This document shows positions 49,492 to 58,037 of a DNA stretch of 64,000 nt, one piece after another. How positions within the stretch are numbered: the first letter of the stretch is position 1; each line of letters opens with the position of its first letter. Source of the stretch: Streptomyces flaveus (GTDB taxonomy: Bacteria; Actinomycetota; Actinomycetes; Streptomycetales; Streptomycetaceae); contig NZ_BMPQ01000028.1 in assembly GCF_014647675.1 (NCBI RefSeq), positions 53,689 through 117,688 on the forward strand, in the 5' to 3' direction. A model generated the notes under the pieces. It was not told the origin of the DNA and did no database searches. It was given only the letters and a program-made list of their open reading frames with translations. Both the position numbers and the translations under genes were made by a program.

Positions 49492-50120
49492 TGGCCGCCC
49501 GTATCGAGCACCTGGTCACCTCCGGCACGTTCAGCCTGGACGGCGGCACGTGGGACGTCGACAACAACGTATGGATCGTGGGCGACGACTCCGAGGCCGT
49601 GGTGATCGACGCCGCCCATGACGCCGACGCCATCGCCGAGGCGCTCGGCGACCGCCGGCTCGTGGCCATCATCTGTACGCACGCGCACAACGACCACATC
49701 GACGCGGCCCCGGCCCTGGCCGCCCGCACCGGCGCCCCGATCCTCCTTCAGGCCGACGACCTCCCGCTGTGGAAGCAGACCCACCCGAACCGCCTGCCGG
49801 ACGGTGAACTGGCCGACGGACAGCGGCTGTCGGTGGCCGGCACGGAGCTGACGGTGCTGCACACCCCAGGTCACGCCCCGGGCGCCGTCTGCCTGTACGC
49901 CCCCCAGCTGGGCACCGTCTTCACGGGCGACACGCTCTTCCAGGGCGGGCCGGGCGCGACGGGGCGTTCCTTCTCTCACTTCCCGACGATCATCGACTCG
50001 ATCCGCGACCGGCTGCTGACCCTGCCGCCCGAGACGGAGGTCCGTACCGGCCACGGCGACTCGACGACTATCGGTGCCGAGGCCCCGCATCTGAAGGAGT
50101 GGATCGACCGGGGTCACTGA
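49491..50120 (+). CDS. Metallo-beta-lactamase-fold hydrolase coupled to mscR
   Basis: A 209-residue MBL protein. The metal motif is ICTHAHNDHIDAA (HxHxDH), with HTPGHAPGAVC, VFTGDTLFQGG and RTGHGDSTTIG giving the remaining ligands. The ATG at 49491 overlaps the mscR stop (TGATG); a GTG one codon earlier is possible. The coupling suggests it hydrolyses the S-formyl-mycothiol formed by MscR, as glyoxalase-II-like enzymes do with thioesters. That step is inference from context. Confidence 0.88.
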   Translation: MAARIEHLVTSGTFSLDGGTWDVDNNVWIVGDDSEAVVIDAAHDADAIAEALGDRRLVAIICTHAHNDHIDAAPALAARTGAPILLQADDLPLWKQTHPNRLPDGELADGQRLSVAGTELTVLHTPGHAPGAVCLYAPQLGTVFTGDTLFQGGPGATGRSFSHFPTIIDSIRDRLLTLPPETEVRTGHGDSTTIGAEAPHLKEWIDRGH

Positions 50121-50252
50121 GGCGGCGCTCCCGCGGGGAGGCCGTGGGGTGGACTCGGTTCGCTATTCAGATCCTGTTGGTTCGGTTGAAAGCTGGCCAT
50201 GATCTGCTGGCGCGGGACAACGGCCTTTCTCGCAGGCAGGGAGGACTGGCGC

Positions 50253-50735
50253 ATGGAGCTGCGCAGTGTCGATGAGCTGATGGATCTGCTGCACGCCTGC
50301 CGGGGGGCCTGGGGCACCCCGGACCTCCGCCACTCGAGGCCACGCCCCAGCGGAGGGTCCCCCGTCGGCGGCTCGCTCGATCTGCACGATCACGCGTTGC
50401 AGACCGCCGCGCTGCTGCGGCGCGGTCATCCCAGTGACAAGGAACTCCAGGTGGCCGGCCTGGTGCACGGCATAGGGCAGCTGCTGTATCCCGGCGACGA
50501 GGCCGGTCACGCGGACCACGCGGCGGACGCCGTGCGGTCCCTGCTCGGCGAGCGGGTGGCCCGTCTCGTACGCCTGTATGCCGCGCCGTGGGACGACGGC
50601 CCGTTCGACGACGACGTGCTGTCCCTGCGGCAGGCGGACGAGGCGGGCAAGGTCGCCGGGCTGAACGCCGGCGTGCTGGAGGACTGGCGCACGGTGCTGG
50701 AGCTGGTCGCGGCGCGCGCCACCGTCCGCCGCTGA
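50253..50735 (+). CDS. Degenerate HD-domain protein
   Basis: A 160-residue helical protein resembling HD-domain oxygenases or phosphohydrolases of the MIOX/PhnZ type: LDLHDHALQTAALLRRG, AGLVHGIGQLLYPGDEAGHA and a late RQADEAGKVAG. The residue expected to be the Asp of the HD pair is Gly73 in VHGIGQ, so the usual diiron site is probably incomplete. ATG 50253 has GGGAGGA upstream. It follows the mscR pair by 132 bases in the same direction and may be read with it. Function unknown. Confidence 0.75.
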   Translation: MELRSVDELMDLLHACRGAWGTPDLRHSRPRPSGGSPVGGSLDLHDHALQTAALLRRGHPSDKELQVAGLVHGIGQLLYPGDEAGHADHAADAVRSLLGERVARLVRLYAAPWDDGPFDDDVLSLRQADEAGKVAGLNAGVLEDWRTVLELVAARATVRR

Positions 50736-50780
50736 CGCACACCTCTGGTAGCTGACGGCCCGTCATGAGACCGTACGCGG

Positions 50781-51602
50781 ATGACTTCGCCGTACGGGCT
50801 CACGGGCAGGGCCGCGATCGTCACCGGGGCTTCGCGCGGGATCGGGCGGGCGGTCACGGAGGCCCTCGTCCGGGCGGGCGCGCGGGTGTGTGTGACCGCG
50901 CGTGATCCGGGCGGGGTGAGCCAGGTCGCCGAGGAACTGGGGGCCGTCGGCCTCGCGGGCTCGGTCGCCGAACCGGCGCATCTACGGGCACTGACGGAGC
51001 TGACGCTGTGCGAGTTCGGGCGGATCGACGTGGTGGTGAACAACGCGGCGACGAACGAGCCGTACGGCCCGCTCATGGACGCCGACCCGGACCGCTGGCG
51101 CGAGGCGTTCACCGTCAACGTCGAGGCGCCGCTACGGCTGGTGCAGTGCGCCTGGCGAGCGTGGATGGGCGAGCACGGCGGCGCGGTCGTCAACGTCTGC
51201 ACGGAGGGCGCCACCCACGTGGGCCCCAACGTGGGCGCGTACGGCACCAGCAAGGCCGCCCTGCTGCACCTCACCCAGCAGCTCGCGGGCGAGCTGGCCC
51301 CGAAGGTGCGCGTCAACTCGGTCTCCCCCGGTCTCGTCCGCACCGAGATGGCGCGGTTCGTGTGGGAGCGGGGTGAGGACGAGGTGGCCGCAGGGCTGCC
51401 CCTGGGCCGGATCGGCGAGCCCGAGGACATCGCGCGGGCCGTCGTGTGGCTGGCCTCGGACGCGGCGGAGTGGATCACGGGGGCCGACCTGCTGGTGGAC
51501 GGCGGAACGAGAGTACGGGCGGCACACACGGCGACGGCGTACGCCGTCCACGAGCGCCTGCGGTCGCAGGCGCCGCCGGATGCCGACAGCAGCGCGTACT
51601 GA
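50781..51602 (+). CDS. Short-chain dehydrogenase/reductase
   Basis: A 273-residue SDR. The cofactor loop is VTGASRGIGRAV, the structural motif is VVNNAATNEPYG, and the active site has YGTSKAALL. The Ser that normally precedes the Tyr by 13 residues is Thr here (NVCTEGATHVG). The end has the usual LVDGGTRVRA, then a 25-residue polar tail. No ribosome binding site is seen before ATG 50781. The substrate is unknown. Confidence 0.87.
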   Translation: MTSPYGLTGRAAIVTGASRGIGRAVTEALVRAGARVCVTARDPGGVSQVAEELGAVGLAGSVAEPAHLRALTELTLCEFGRIDVVVNNAATNEPYGPLMDADPDRWREAFTVNVEAPLRLVQCAWRAWMGEHGGAVVNVCTEGATHVGPNVGAYGTSKAALLHLTQQLAGELAPKVRVNSVSPGLVRTEMARFVWERGEDEVAAGLPLGRIGEPEDIARAVVWLASDAAEWITGADLLVDGGTRVRAAHTATAYAVHERLRSQAPPDADSSAY

Positions 51603-51799
51603 CACGGCTGAGCACGACACGATGTGCACGGTTTGCCCGAGATCAAGGCGGCTACGCGATTGCCCCCCATAGGGCAACAGGCCCGCGGAGGGCCTGCACG
51701 GAGTCGAACCACGAAGAACGCGTTGCCATCGCACCGGGCACCCTCACGGTAGGACAGCGGCCCCCGCACAGGCCACCGGATTACCGCGGGCGGGCAGCC

Positions 51800-53296
51800 C
51801 TACCACTTGCCGGGCGCGTAGTCCTTCAAGAACACCCCGTACAGATCCTCGCCCTGCTCGCCCCGCACGATCGGGTCGTACACCCTCGCAGCCCCGTCGA
51901 TCAGGTCGAGCGGCGCGTGGAACCCCGCGTCGGCGAGGCGCATCTTGTCCGGGTGAGGCCGCTCGTCGGTGATCCAGCCGGTGTCGACGGCGGTCATCAG
52001 GATGCGGTCCTTCTCGAACATCTCCTGGGCGCTGGTGCGCGTGAGCATGTTGAGCGCGGCCTTGGCCATGTTGGTGTGCGGGTGCCCCGCGCCCTTGTAG
52101 CCGCGGCTGAAGACGCCCTCCATGGCGGACACGTTCACGATGTACGTGCGGTTCGCCCCCGAGGCCGCCATCGCGGCGCGCAGGCGGCTGATGAGGATGA
52201 ACGGCGCGGTGGAGTTGCAGAGCTGGACCTCGAGCAGCTCGACCGGAGTGACCTCCTCGACAGCCTGGATCCAGCTGTTGGTGTCGTGCAGGTCGGGCAC
52301 GAGACCGCCCGCGTCGATCGCCGTACCGGCCGCGATGCGCTCCAGCGACGCCGAGCCGGACACCAGCGCGAGGTCCGTGACGTCCTGGGCGGTCAGCTCG
52401 CCGCCCCCGGCCACCGGCAGCGCGGCCACGGCACCGGAGCCGAAGGTGCCGATCACCTCGGCGGGCGGCAGCTCGCCGGACGGGAGCGGGGCGGACTCGG
52501 CGGCGAGCAGCTCGCTGTAGGCCCCCGGGGAGCGGCGTACGGTCTGGGCCGCGTTGTTGATCAGGATGTCGAGCGGGCCCGCGGCGGCGACCGAGTCGGC
52601 GAGCGCGACCACCTGGGCGGGGTCGCGCAGGTCGATGCCGACGATCTTCAGGCGGCCGATCCACTCGTCGCTGTCGGGCATGGCCTTGAAGCGGCGGATC
52701 GCGTCGTTCGGGAAGCGTGTGGTGATCGTGGTGTGCGCACCGTCACGCAGCAGCCGCAGCGCGATGTACATGCCGATCTTGGCGCGGCCGCCGGTGAGCA
52801 GGGCGCGCTTGCCGGTGAGATCCGCGCGGGCGTCGCGGCGGGCCCGGTTCTCGGCGGCGCAGTTTTGGCAGAGCTGGTGGTAGAAGTAGTCGACCTCGAC
52901 GTACCGGGTCTTGCAGGTGTAGCAGGAGCGCGGGCGCTGGAGTATGCCCGCGATCTGCCCGGCCTCGACGGCGGACGAGGGCAGGATGCCCTCGGTCTCG
53001 TCGTCGATGCGCTGGGCGGAACCCGTCGCCGTCGCCTCCGTGACCGCCTTGTCGTGGGCGGTCTTGGCGGCCCGGCGCTCCTGGCGGCGGCGCTGCTTCA
53101 CCGTGCGGTAGACACCCGCGGTGGCGCGGCGCACGGCGACGGCGTCGGGGTGGTCGACCTCCAGCTTGTCGAGCTCCTCGAGCACGCTGAGGCAGACAGC
53201 CAGCCGCTCCGGGTCGATGCCGGGACCGTACGAGGCGCCTGCCACCTCTGCCGTGTCCACGGCGGGGGGCGCCTGGCTGTCGTCTGTCACCGTCAT
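51800..53296 (-). CDS. Atypical SDR with N-terminal helical region and zinc-ribbon cysteines
   Basis: A 498-residue protein, twice the size of a normal SDR. Residues 1-110 are acidic then strongly basic (TVKQRRRQERRAAKTAH). Two CxxC pairs follow, Cys125/128 and Cys143/146, like a zinc ribbon. The Rossmann part starts at about 160 (ALLTGGRAKIGMYIAL), with LINNAAQTVRR and VNVSAMEGVFS. The YxxxK position reads TNMAK, so the catalytic Tyr is missing while the Lys is kept. ATG 53296 is used; a good ribosome site is not seen. Catalytic activity as a dehydrogenase is doubtful. Confidence 0.82.
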   Translation of the reverse strand: MTVTDDSQAPPAVDTAEVAGASYGPGIDPERLAVCLSVLEELDKLEVDHPDAVAVRRATAGVYRTVKQRRRQERRAAKTAHDKAVTEATATGSAQRIDDETEGILPSSAVEAGQIAGILQRPRSCYTCKTRYVEVDYFYHQLCQNCAAENRARRDARADLTGKRALLTGGRAKIGMYIALRLLRDGAHTTITTRFPNDAIRRFKAMPDSDEWIGRLKIVGIDLRDPAQVVALADSVAAAGPLDILINNAAQTVRRSPGAYSELLAAESAPLPSGELPPAEVIGTFGSGAVAALPVAGGGELTAQDVTDLALVSGSASLERIAAGTAIDAGGLVPDLHDTNSWIQAVEEVTPVELLEVQLCNSTAPFILISRLRAAMAASGANRTYIVNVSAMEGVFSRGYKGAGHPHTNMAKAALNMLTRTSAQEMFEKDRILMTAVDTGWITDERPHPDKMRLADAGFHAPLDLIDGAARVYDPIVRGEQGEDLYGVFLKDYAPGKW

Positions 53297-53410
53297 CGTC
53301 GTTGCCGTTTCTCGGGTTCCGCGCCGCGCTCGAACCGCGCTCGCTTTCGAAGGCGGAATTTTACGGAGCGCGGGGCGAAGGAACCAAACCCGGCGTGATC
53401 ACCGCTCTCG

Positions 53411-54748
53411 TCAGGGCGCGCAGGCGACGTTCAGCGCCTCCACCTCCGCGATCACCGCCTTGGCCAGCCGGTCCAGGTCCGGCACGGCCTCCGCGTCGGC
53501 GACGAGCCCGTAGTGGACGCGCCCGCGGTACGTCGAGACGGCGACCGCGAGGGACTGGCCGCGGGCGAGCGGGGCGAGCGGATAGACCTCGGTGAGCGGG
53601 CAGCCGCCGAGTTTCAGGCCGAGGCTGGGCAGCGGCACGCTGGTGACCAGGATGTCGAAGAGCAGCCGGGCCGCCTGGCCGACGACGGGACCGCCGAGCC
53701 GGTGCCCCAGCGGCAGCACATGGTCGGCGAGCAGGGCGACGGCACCCGCGCCCCGGTTGGGGCCCGCGTCCTTGTTGCGGTTCATGGCCGTACGCACCGT
53801 GTCGAGCCGCCCGAGCGGGTCCGCGTCGTCGACGGGCAGCTTGATCAGGTAGCCGGAGAGCCGGTTGCCCTGGGGGTGCGCGGTGCGCGGGCGGCGCTTG
53901 GAGACGGGGATCAGGGCCCGCGGCACGACGCCCTCGCTGCCGTCGCCGCGCTCGTCCAGCCAGCGGCGCAGGGCGCCCGCGACGATCGCGATCAGCACGT
54001 CGTTGACGGTGCCGCCCACGCTCTTGCGGATCTTGTGCACCTCGTCGAGGTCCAGGTTCACGCCCGCGATACGGCGGGTACCGGTCGGCTCCGACACCAG
54101 GGCGGACGAGGAGCGGACGCCCAGGGTGGCGCGGGCTACGGAGGCGCCGATGTCGAGGGCCCGGCCCACGTCGGAGAGGGTGCCGCGGACGAGGCCCGGC
54201 AGTTTGCGTACGTCCGGGAGGAAGCCGCGGGCGGGCTCTGCGGGGCGGGGGCGGGGCTCGGGCAGGTCCATGGGGTCCATGACCGCCGCCGCGAGCGTCA
54301 GCGCCCGCAGTCCGTCGGCCAGGGCGTGGTGGAACTTGAAGAGCACGGCGAACGAGGTGCCGTCCACGCCGGGCAGCACATGCGCCTCCCACGGCGGCCT
54401 GCCGCGCTCCAGCTGGCGCTGCATGAGCACGCCCGCCGATTCGTGGAAGTCCGCGGTCGGCGCGTGCAGCCGGACATGGTCGAGCGGGTCGAAGTCGCGT
54501 ACCTGCTCGCGGGCCGCACCGCCGAAGGCCAGCGGCTGCCCGAAGGAGAGCGGCTGCCATACGTCACGGATCCGCATCCGCAGCCCGGGCACACCCGCGG
54601 CACGGGCCGCGAGCAGGTCGGCGGCGTGGGCGCCCGCTGCGGGCGAATGGGTCTCGAAGACACCGAGGGCGCCGAGATGCATGGGGTGCTCGGCGGACTC
54701 GATGTTCCAGAACGCCAGGTCGAGTGGTGCAAGCAGGTCGGAGGTCAA
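53411..54748 (-). CDS. Wax ester synthase / diacylglycerol acyltransferase (triacylglycerol synthesis)
   Basis: A 445-residue WS/DGAT enzyme that acylates diacylglycerol from acyl-CoA. The active-site motif HHALADG occurs in VLFKFHHALADG; the N-terminus LLAPLDLAFWNIESAEHPMH and the late NVDVLIAIV-type segment GGTVNDVLIAIVAGALRRWL are typical. The size agrees with the remembered S. coelicolor SCO0958 enzyme. The TTG at 54748 is chosen because the conserved protein starts there with GAGAG upstream; longer frames reach 54955 without support. Confidence 0.9.
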   Translation of the reverse strand: MTSDLLAPLDLAFWNIESAEHPMHLGALGVFETHSPAAGAHAADLLAARAAGVPGLRMRIRDVWQPLSFGQPLAFGGAAREQVRDFDPLDHVRLHAPTADFHESAGVLMQRQLERGRPPWEAHVLPGVDGTSFAVLFKFHHALADGLRALTLAAAVMDPMDLPEPRPRPAEPARGFLPDVRKLPGLVRGTLSDVGRALDIGASVARATLGVRSSSALVSEPTGTRRIAGVNLDLDEVHKIRKSVGGTVNDVLIAIVAGALRRWLDERGDGSEGVVPRALIPVSKRRPRTAHPQGNRLSGYLIKLPVDDADPLGRLDTVRTAMNRNKDAGPNRGAGAVALLADHVLPLGHRLGGPVVGQAARLLFDILVTSVPLPSLGLKLGGCPLTEVYPLAPLARGQSLAVAVSTYRGRVHYGLVADAEAVPDLDRLAKAVIAEVEALNVACAP

Positions 54749-55180
54749 TGGCTTGCTCTCGCGTCGACGACGGGTGAGCAAGCAGTCAACCCCCGACAAG
54801 CGATTACGGTCAAGTACGATCAAGCTACGCACAGTTAACAGCAGATTAAGTCCCGCCTCCGTGTGAGGGATGGGACGCATGTGGTCTACGAGGTTCTTTC
54901 CGGGCAGCTGAAGCGACCTGCGGGCCGCATACGGCCGGGCGGCCCATCCGCCCACCGCGAAGACGAGCGGGCGGATGTCGTACAGCGCCGGTCGCAGGAA
55001 TCAGCCAGATGGCCGTCACTCGACCGGGCAGCCCACAGAGGTCGCCAGGGACGCGTCCCGGCTCGATGCCTCATGTGCGGCCTTCAGCCGGAGCACCTCT
55101 GTCTCGTTCTGCCTCCTCAAGGCTCCGACAACGCGAACGGCCCCGGTGCGCACTCCGCACCGAGGCCGTCCCGATGATCG
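54749..55180. other. Intergenic region between WS/DGAT and glgC
   Basis: These 432 bases hold the WS/DGAT promoter on the minus strand and the glgC terminator at 55138-55168. An AT-richer patch at about 54808-54850 (CAAGTACGATCAAGCTACG) is the best promoter candidate. No credible gene is seen. Confidence 0.45.
55138..55168 (-). terminator. Hairpin terminator after glgC
   Basis: CGGCC-c-CGGTGCG (55138-55150) pairs with CGCACCG-a-GGCCG (55156-55168): 12 pairs with one mismatch and a 5-base loop, 13 bases beyond the glgC stop. Confidence 0.7.
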
Positions 55181-56401
55181 TTACGACACCTGCTGCCCCT
55201 TGCCCAGCGCGATCACACCGCCCTTGGAGACCGTGTACAGCTCATGGTCCCGTTCCGGATTGACGCCGATCGTCGCGCCCGGCGGTACCTGTACGTTCTT
55301 GTCGAGCACCGCGCCCCGTACCACCGCGCCCCGCCCGATGTGGACGTTGTCGTGCAGCACCGAGCCCTGGACGACGGCGCCCGGGTCGACGACCACGCCC
55401 GGCGAGAGCACCGAGCGGCTGACCTGGCCGCGGATGAGGCAGCCGGCGCTGATGATCGACTCGCTGGCGATGCCGCCGGCGTTGAAGCGGGCCGGCGAGA
55501 GCTGGCCGGAGTGGGTGTAGATGGGCCACTGGCGGTTGTAGAGGTTGAAGGCGGGCCGCTCGGCGATCAGATCCATATGGGCGTCGAAGTACGCGTCGAG
55601 GGTGCCGACGTCACGCCAGTAACCCTGGTCGCGCACGGTCTCACCGGGCACATGGTTGGCGCTGAAGTCGTACAGCTGGGCCTCGCCGCGCTCGGTGAGC
55701 TGCGGCAGGATCGAACCGCCCATGTCGTGTATGGAGTTCTCCTCCTCGGAGTCCCGCTGGAGGGCCTCGATCAGGGCCTTGGTGGTGAAGATGTAGTTGC
55801 CCATCGAGGCGAACACGGACTCGGGGTCGTCCGGGAGACCCGGCGGGTCGGCGGGCTTCTCCAGGAAGCTGTCGACGGTCTGGCCGTCGGATCCGGGGGC
55901 GATGACACCGAAGGACGACGACTCGCCCCTGGGCACCCGTATCCCGGCGACGGTCACACCCGCCCCGCTGTCGATGTGCTGGGCGAGCATCTGCCGCGGA
56001 TCCATGCGGTACACATGGTCGGCGCCGAACACTGCCACGTACTCGGGCTGCTCGTCGTAGATGAGGTTCAGTGACTGCAGGATCGCGTCGGCGCTGCCGA
56101 GGTACCAGCGCGGGCCGAGCCGCTGCTGGGCCGGGACCGGCGTGACGTAGTTGCCCAGCAGGCTGGACATCCGCCAGGTCGTGGTGATGTGCCGGTCCAG
56201 CGAGTGCGACTTGTACTGCGTGAGTACGCAGATGCGCAGAATATCCGCGTTGACAAGGTTGGAAAGTACGAAGTCCACGAGGCGATACGTTCCGCCAAAC
56301 GTGACCGCGGGTTTCGCACGGTCGGCGGTCAGGGGCATCAAACGCTTGCCCTCACCGCCCGCCAGTACGATTCCCAGCACCGAAGGTCCACCGCGTCGCA
56401 T
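55181..56401 (-). CDS. glgC: Glucose-1-phosphate adenylyltransferase
   Basis: A 406-residue ADP-glucose pyrophosphorylase, the committed step to glycogen. The nucleotide loop is LAGGEGKRLMPLTADRAKPA, the catalytic region has VAVFGADHVYRMD, the substrate Lys is in DSFLEKPADPP, and the C-terminal third is a left-handed beta-helix (GCLIRGQVSRSVLSPGVVV). It follows glgA on the minus strand after 61 bases. Both form a small glycogen operon. The ATG at 56401 follows the end of glgA; no strong ribosome site is seen. Confidence 0.95.
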   Translation of the reverse strand: MRRGGPSVLGIVLAGGEGKRLMPLTADRAKPAVTFGGTYRLVDFVLSNLVNADILRICVLTQYKSHSLDRHITTTWRMSSLLGNYVTPVPAQQRLGPRWYLGSADAILQSLNLIYDEQPEYVAVFGADHVYRMDPRQMLAQHIDSGAGVTVAGIRVPRGESSSFGVIAPGSDGQTVDSFLEKPADPPGLPDDPESVFASMGNYIFTTKALIEALQRDSEEENSIHDMGGSILPQLTERGEAQLYDFSANHVPGETVRDQGYWRDVGTLDAYFDAHMDLIAERPAFNLYNRQWPIYTHSGQLSPARFNAGGIASESIISAGCLIRGQVSRSVLSPGVVVDPGAVVQGSVLHDNVHIGRGAVVRGAVLDKNVQVPPGATIGVNPERDHELYTVSKGGVIALGKGQQVS

Positions 56402-56462
56402 GCCGTGCCGCCCCTCTACCCGCCCGGTTGTGCCATTTTCTTGTACTTCGCCTGCTTGAGGC

Positions 56463-57623
56463 TTACCCCAGTTTGAGGAGTTCCTCGTACAACTGGACCG
56501 TACGCCGGGCCACCGCGTCCCAGCCGAACTCCCGCACCGTCCGCTCCCGGCCCGTCTCGCCCATCCGCCGGGCGGCCTCGGGGTCGGCGAGCAGGGAGTC
56601 GAGGGCGCGCGCGAGCTGCGCCGCGTGCTCCTCGGCGCCCTCGTCGACGGACACGAGCAGACCCGTCTCGCCGTCCTCGACGACCTCGGGGATCCCGCCG
56701 ACCCGCGAGGCGACCACGGCCGTGCCGCAGGCCATCGCCTCGAGGTTGACGATGCCCAGCGGCTCGTACACCGAGGGGCACACGAACACGGCGGCGTGCG
56801 TGAGGAGTTGGATCACGTCCGGGCGCGGGAGCATCTGCGGGATCCAGAACAGGCCCTGGCGTACGTGGCTGAGTTCTTGGAAGAGATCGCGGAACTCCCG
56901 GTCGATCTCCGGGGTGTCGGGGGCTCCCGCGCACAGGACGACCTGTGCGGCCGGGTCGATGTCCCGTACGGCGCGCAGCAGTTGGGGCACGCCCTTCTGG
57001 CGCGTGATGCGGCCGACGAACAGGACGTACGGGCGGTCGGGGTCGACACCCAGGCGTTCGAGGACGTCCGTGCCGTGGTCCGGCTGGTACAGGGAGGTGT
57101 CGATGCCGTTGTGCACGACGCGCACCTTCGCCGGGTCCAGGGCCGGGTAGCAGCCGAGGATGTCCTCGCGCATGGCTCCGGAGACGGCGATCACGGCGTC
57201 GGCGGCCTCGATCGCGGTGCGTTCGGCCCAGCTCGACAGGGCGTAGCCGCCGCCGAGCTGCTCGGCCTTCCAGGGGCGCAGCGGCTCCAGGGAGTGGGCG
57301 GTCATCACGTGCGGAATGCCGTACAGCATTTTCGCGAGGTGGCCGGCGAGATTGGCGTACCAGGTGTGCGAGTGGACGAGCTCGCGGCCTTCGAGGGCGG
57401 CGGTCATCGCGAGGTCCACGGAGAAGGTACGCAGCGCGTCGTTGGCGCCGTCGAGCGTGGGCCAGGGCCGGTGGCGGAGGACTCCGCCCGCGGTGCCCTC
57501 GCCCCAGCAGTGCACGTCCAGGTCCGTCAAGGGCCGCAGCTCCCTGGCGAGGAACTCGACATGGACGCCCGCGCCGCCGTACACGTCCGGCGGGTACTCC
57601 CGGGTCAACAAGCCCACTCGCAC
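56463..57623 (-). CDS. glgA: Glycogen synthase (actinobacterial GT4 type)
   Basis: A 386-residue GT-B glycosyltransferase. It begins MRVGLLTREYPPDVYGGAG, typical of actinobacterial GlgA, and ends with the E-x7-E motif EPLGIVNLEAMACG. The sugar-nucleotide region has LFVGRITRQKGV. It elongates glycogen or makes maltose-1-phosphate from ADP-glucose and glucose-1-phosphate, as mycobacterial GlgM does; sequence alone does not decide. GTG 57623 follows GGGGGT six bases upstream. It is transcribed before glgC. Confidence 0.92.
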   Translation of the reverse strand: MRVGLLTREYPPDVYGGAGVHVEFLARELRPLTDLDVHCWGEGTAGGVLRHRPWPTLDGANDALRTFSVDLAMTAALEGRELVHSHTWYANLAGHLAKMLYGIPHVMTAHSLEPLRPWKAEQLGGGYALSSWAERTAIEAADAVIAVSGAMREDILGCYPALDPAKVRVVHNGIDTSLYQPDHGTDVLERLGVDPDRPYVLFVGRITRQKGVPQLLRAVRDIDPAAQVVLCAGAPDTPEIDREFRDLFQELSHVRQGLFWIPQMLPRPDVIQLLTHAAVFVCPSVYEPLGIVNLEAMACGTAVVASRVGGIPEVVEDGETGLLVSVDEGAEEHAAQLARALDSLLADPEAARRMGETGRERTVREFGWDAVARRTVQLYEELLKLG

Positions 57624-58037
57624 CCGGTTACCCCCTGTCTCAGCGGCTGATTCCCCCATGGTCACCCAGAACAGGCCCGCGGGGGAAGACCGCAAGTGAC
57701 AGCGGGGTGGGAACGGTGCGACGGGCGGGCGAAGCGCACCAGTGTGCGACCTCGCGGACACGGAACGTGATCACGGTCGAGATCCGGCGAGATTCACGGA
57801 ATTCGAGTGGACCAAGCGGGCATACCGGTTCGAGCATGGGAGTTGTACCCGGTGTCACCCAACCTGGGGAGGACTGGGCACGCGTCGTACTCCATCGGCA
57901 GTAGGACCCAATGCCTGCTCAAGGACGACGACGCGAGCGCCTTCGAAGGGCATCGTATTCACCATGAAAACCGACCGTTCGCCGCGCCGGACTCCCCGCC
58001 AGCCGGAGCGCGCCAGCCAGACGCAGAGGAGGGACCC
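57624..58037. other. Intergenic region before the DMT transporter gene, with a possible short upstream frame
   Basis: This 414-base divergent region contains the glgA promoter and the transporter promoter. A 25-codon frame at 57964-58041 (MKTDRSPRRTPRQPERASQT...) ends in an ATGA overlap with the transporter start and could be a coupling leader; its ribosome site is poor. Nothing else is recognised. Confidence 0.4.

Noticed and set aside
51680..51740. tRNA-like GAGTCGAACCAC segment
   Set aside because: The bases look like a T-loop on the minus strand, but the stem does not pair properly and no acceptor or anticodon arms can be formed.
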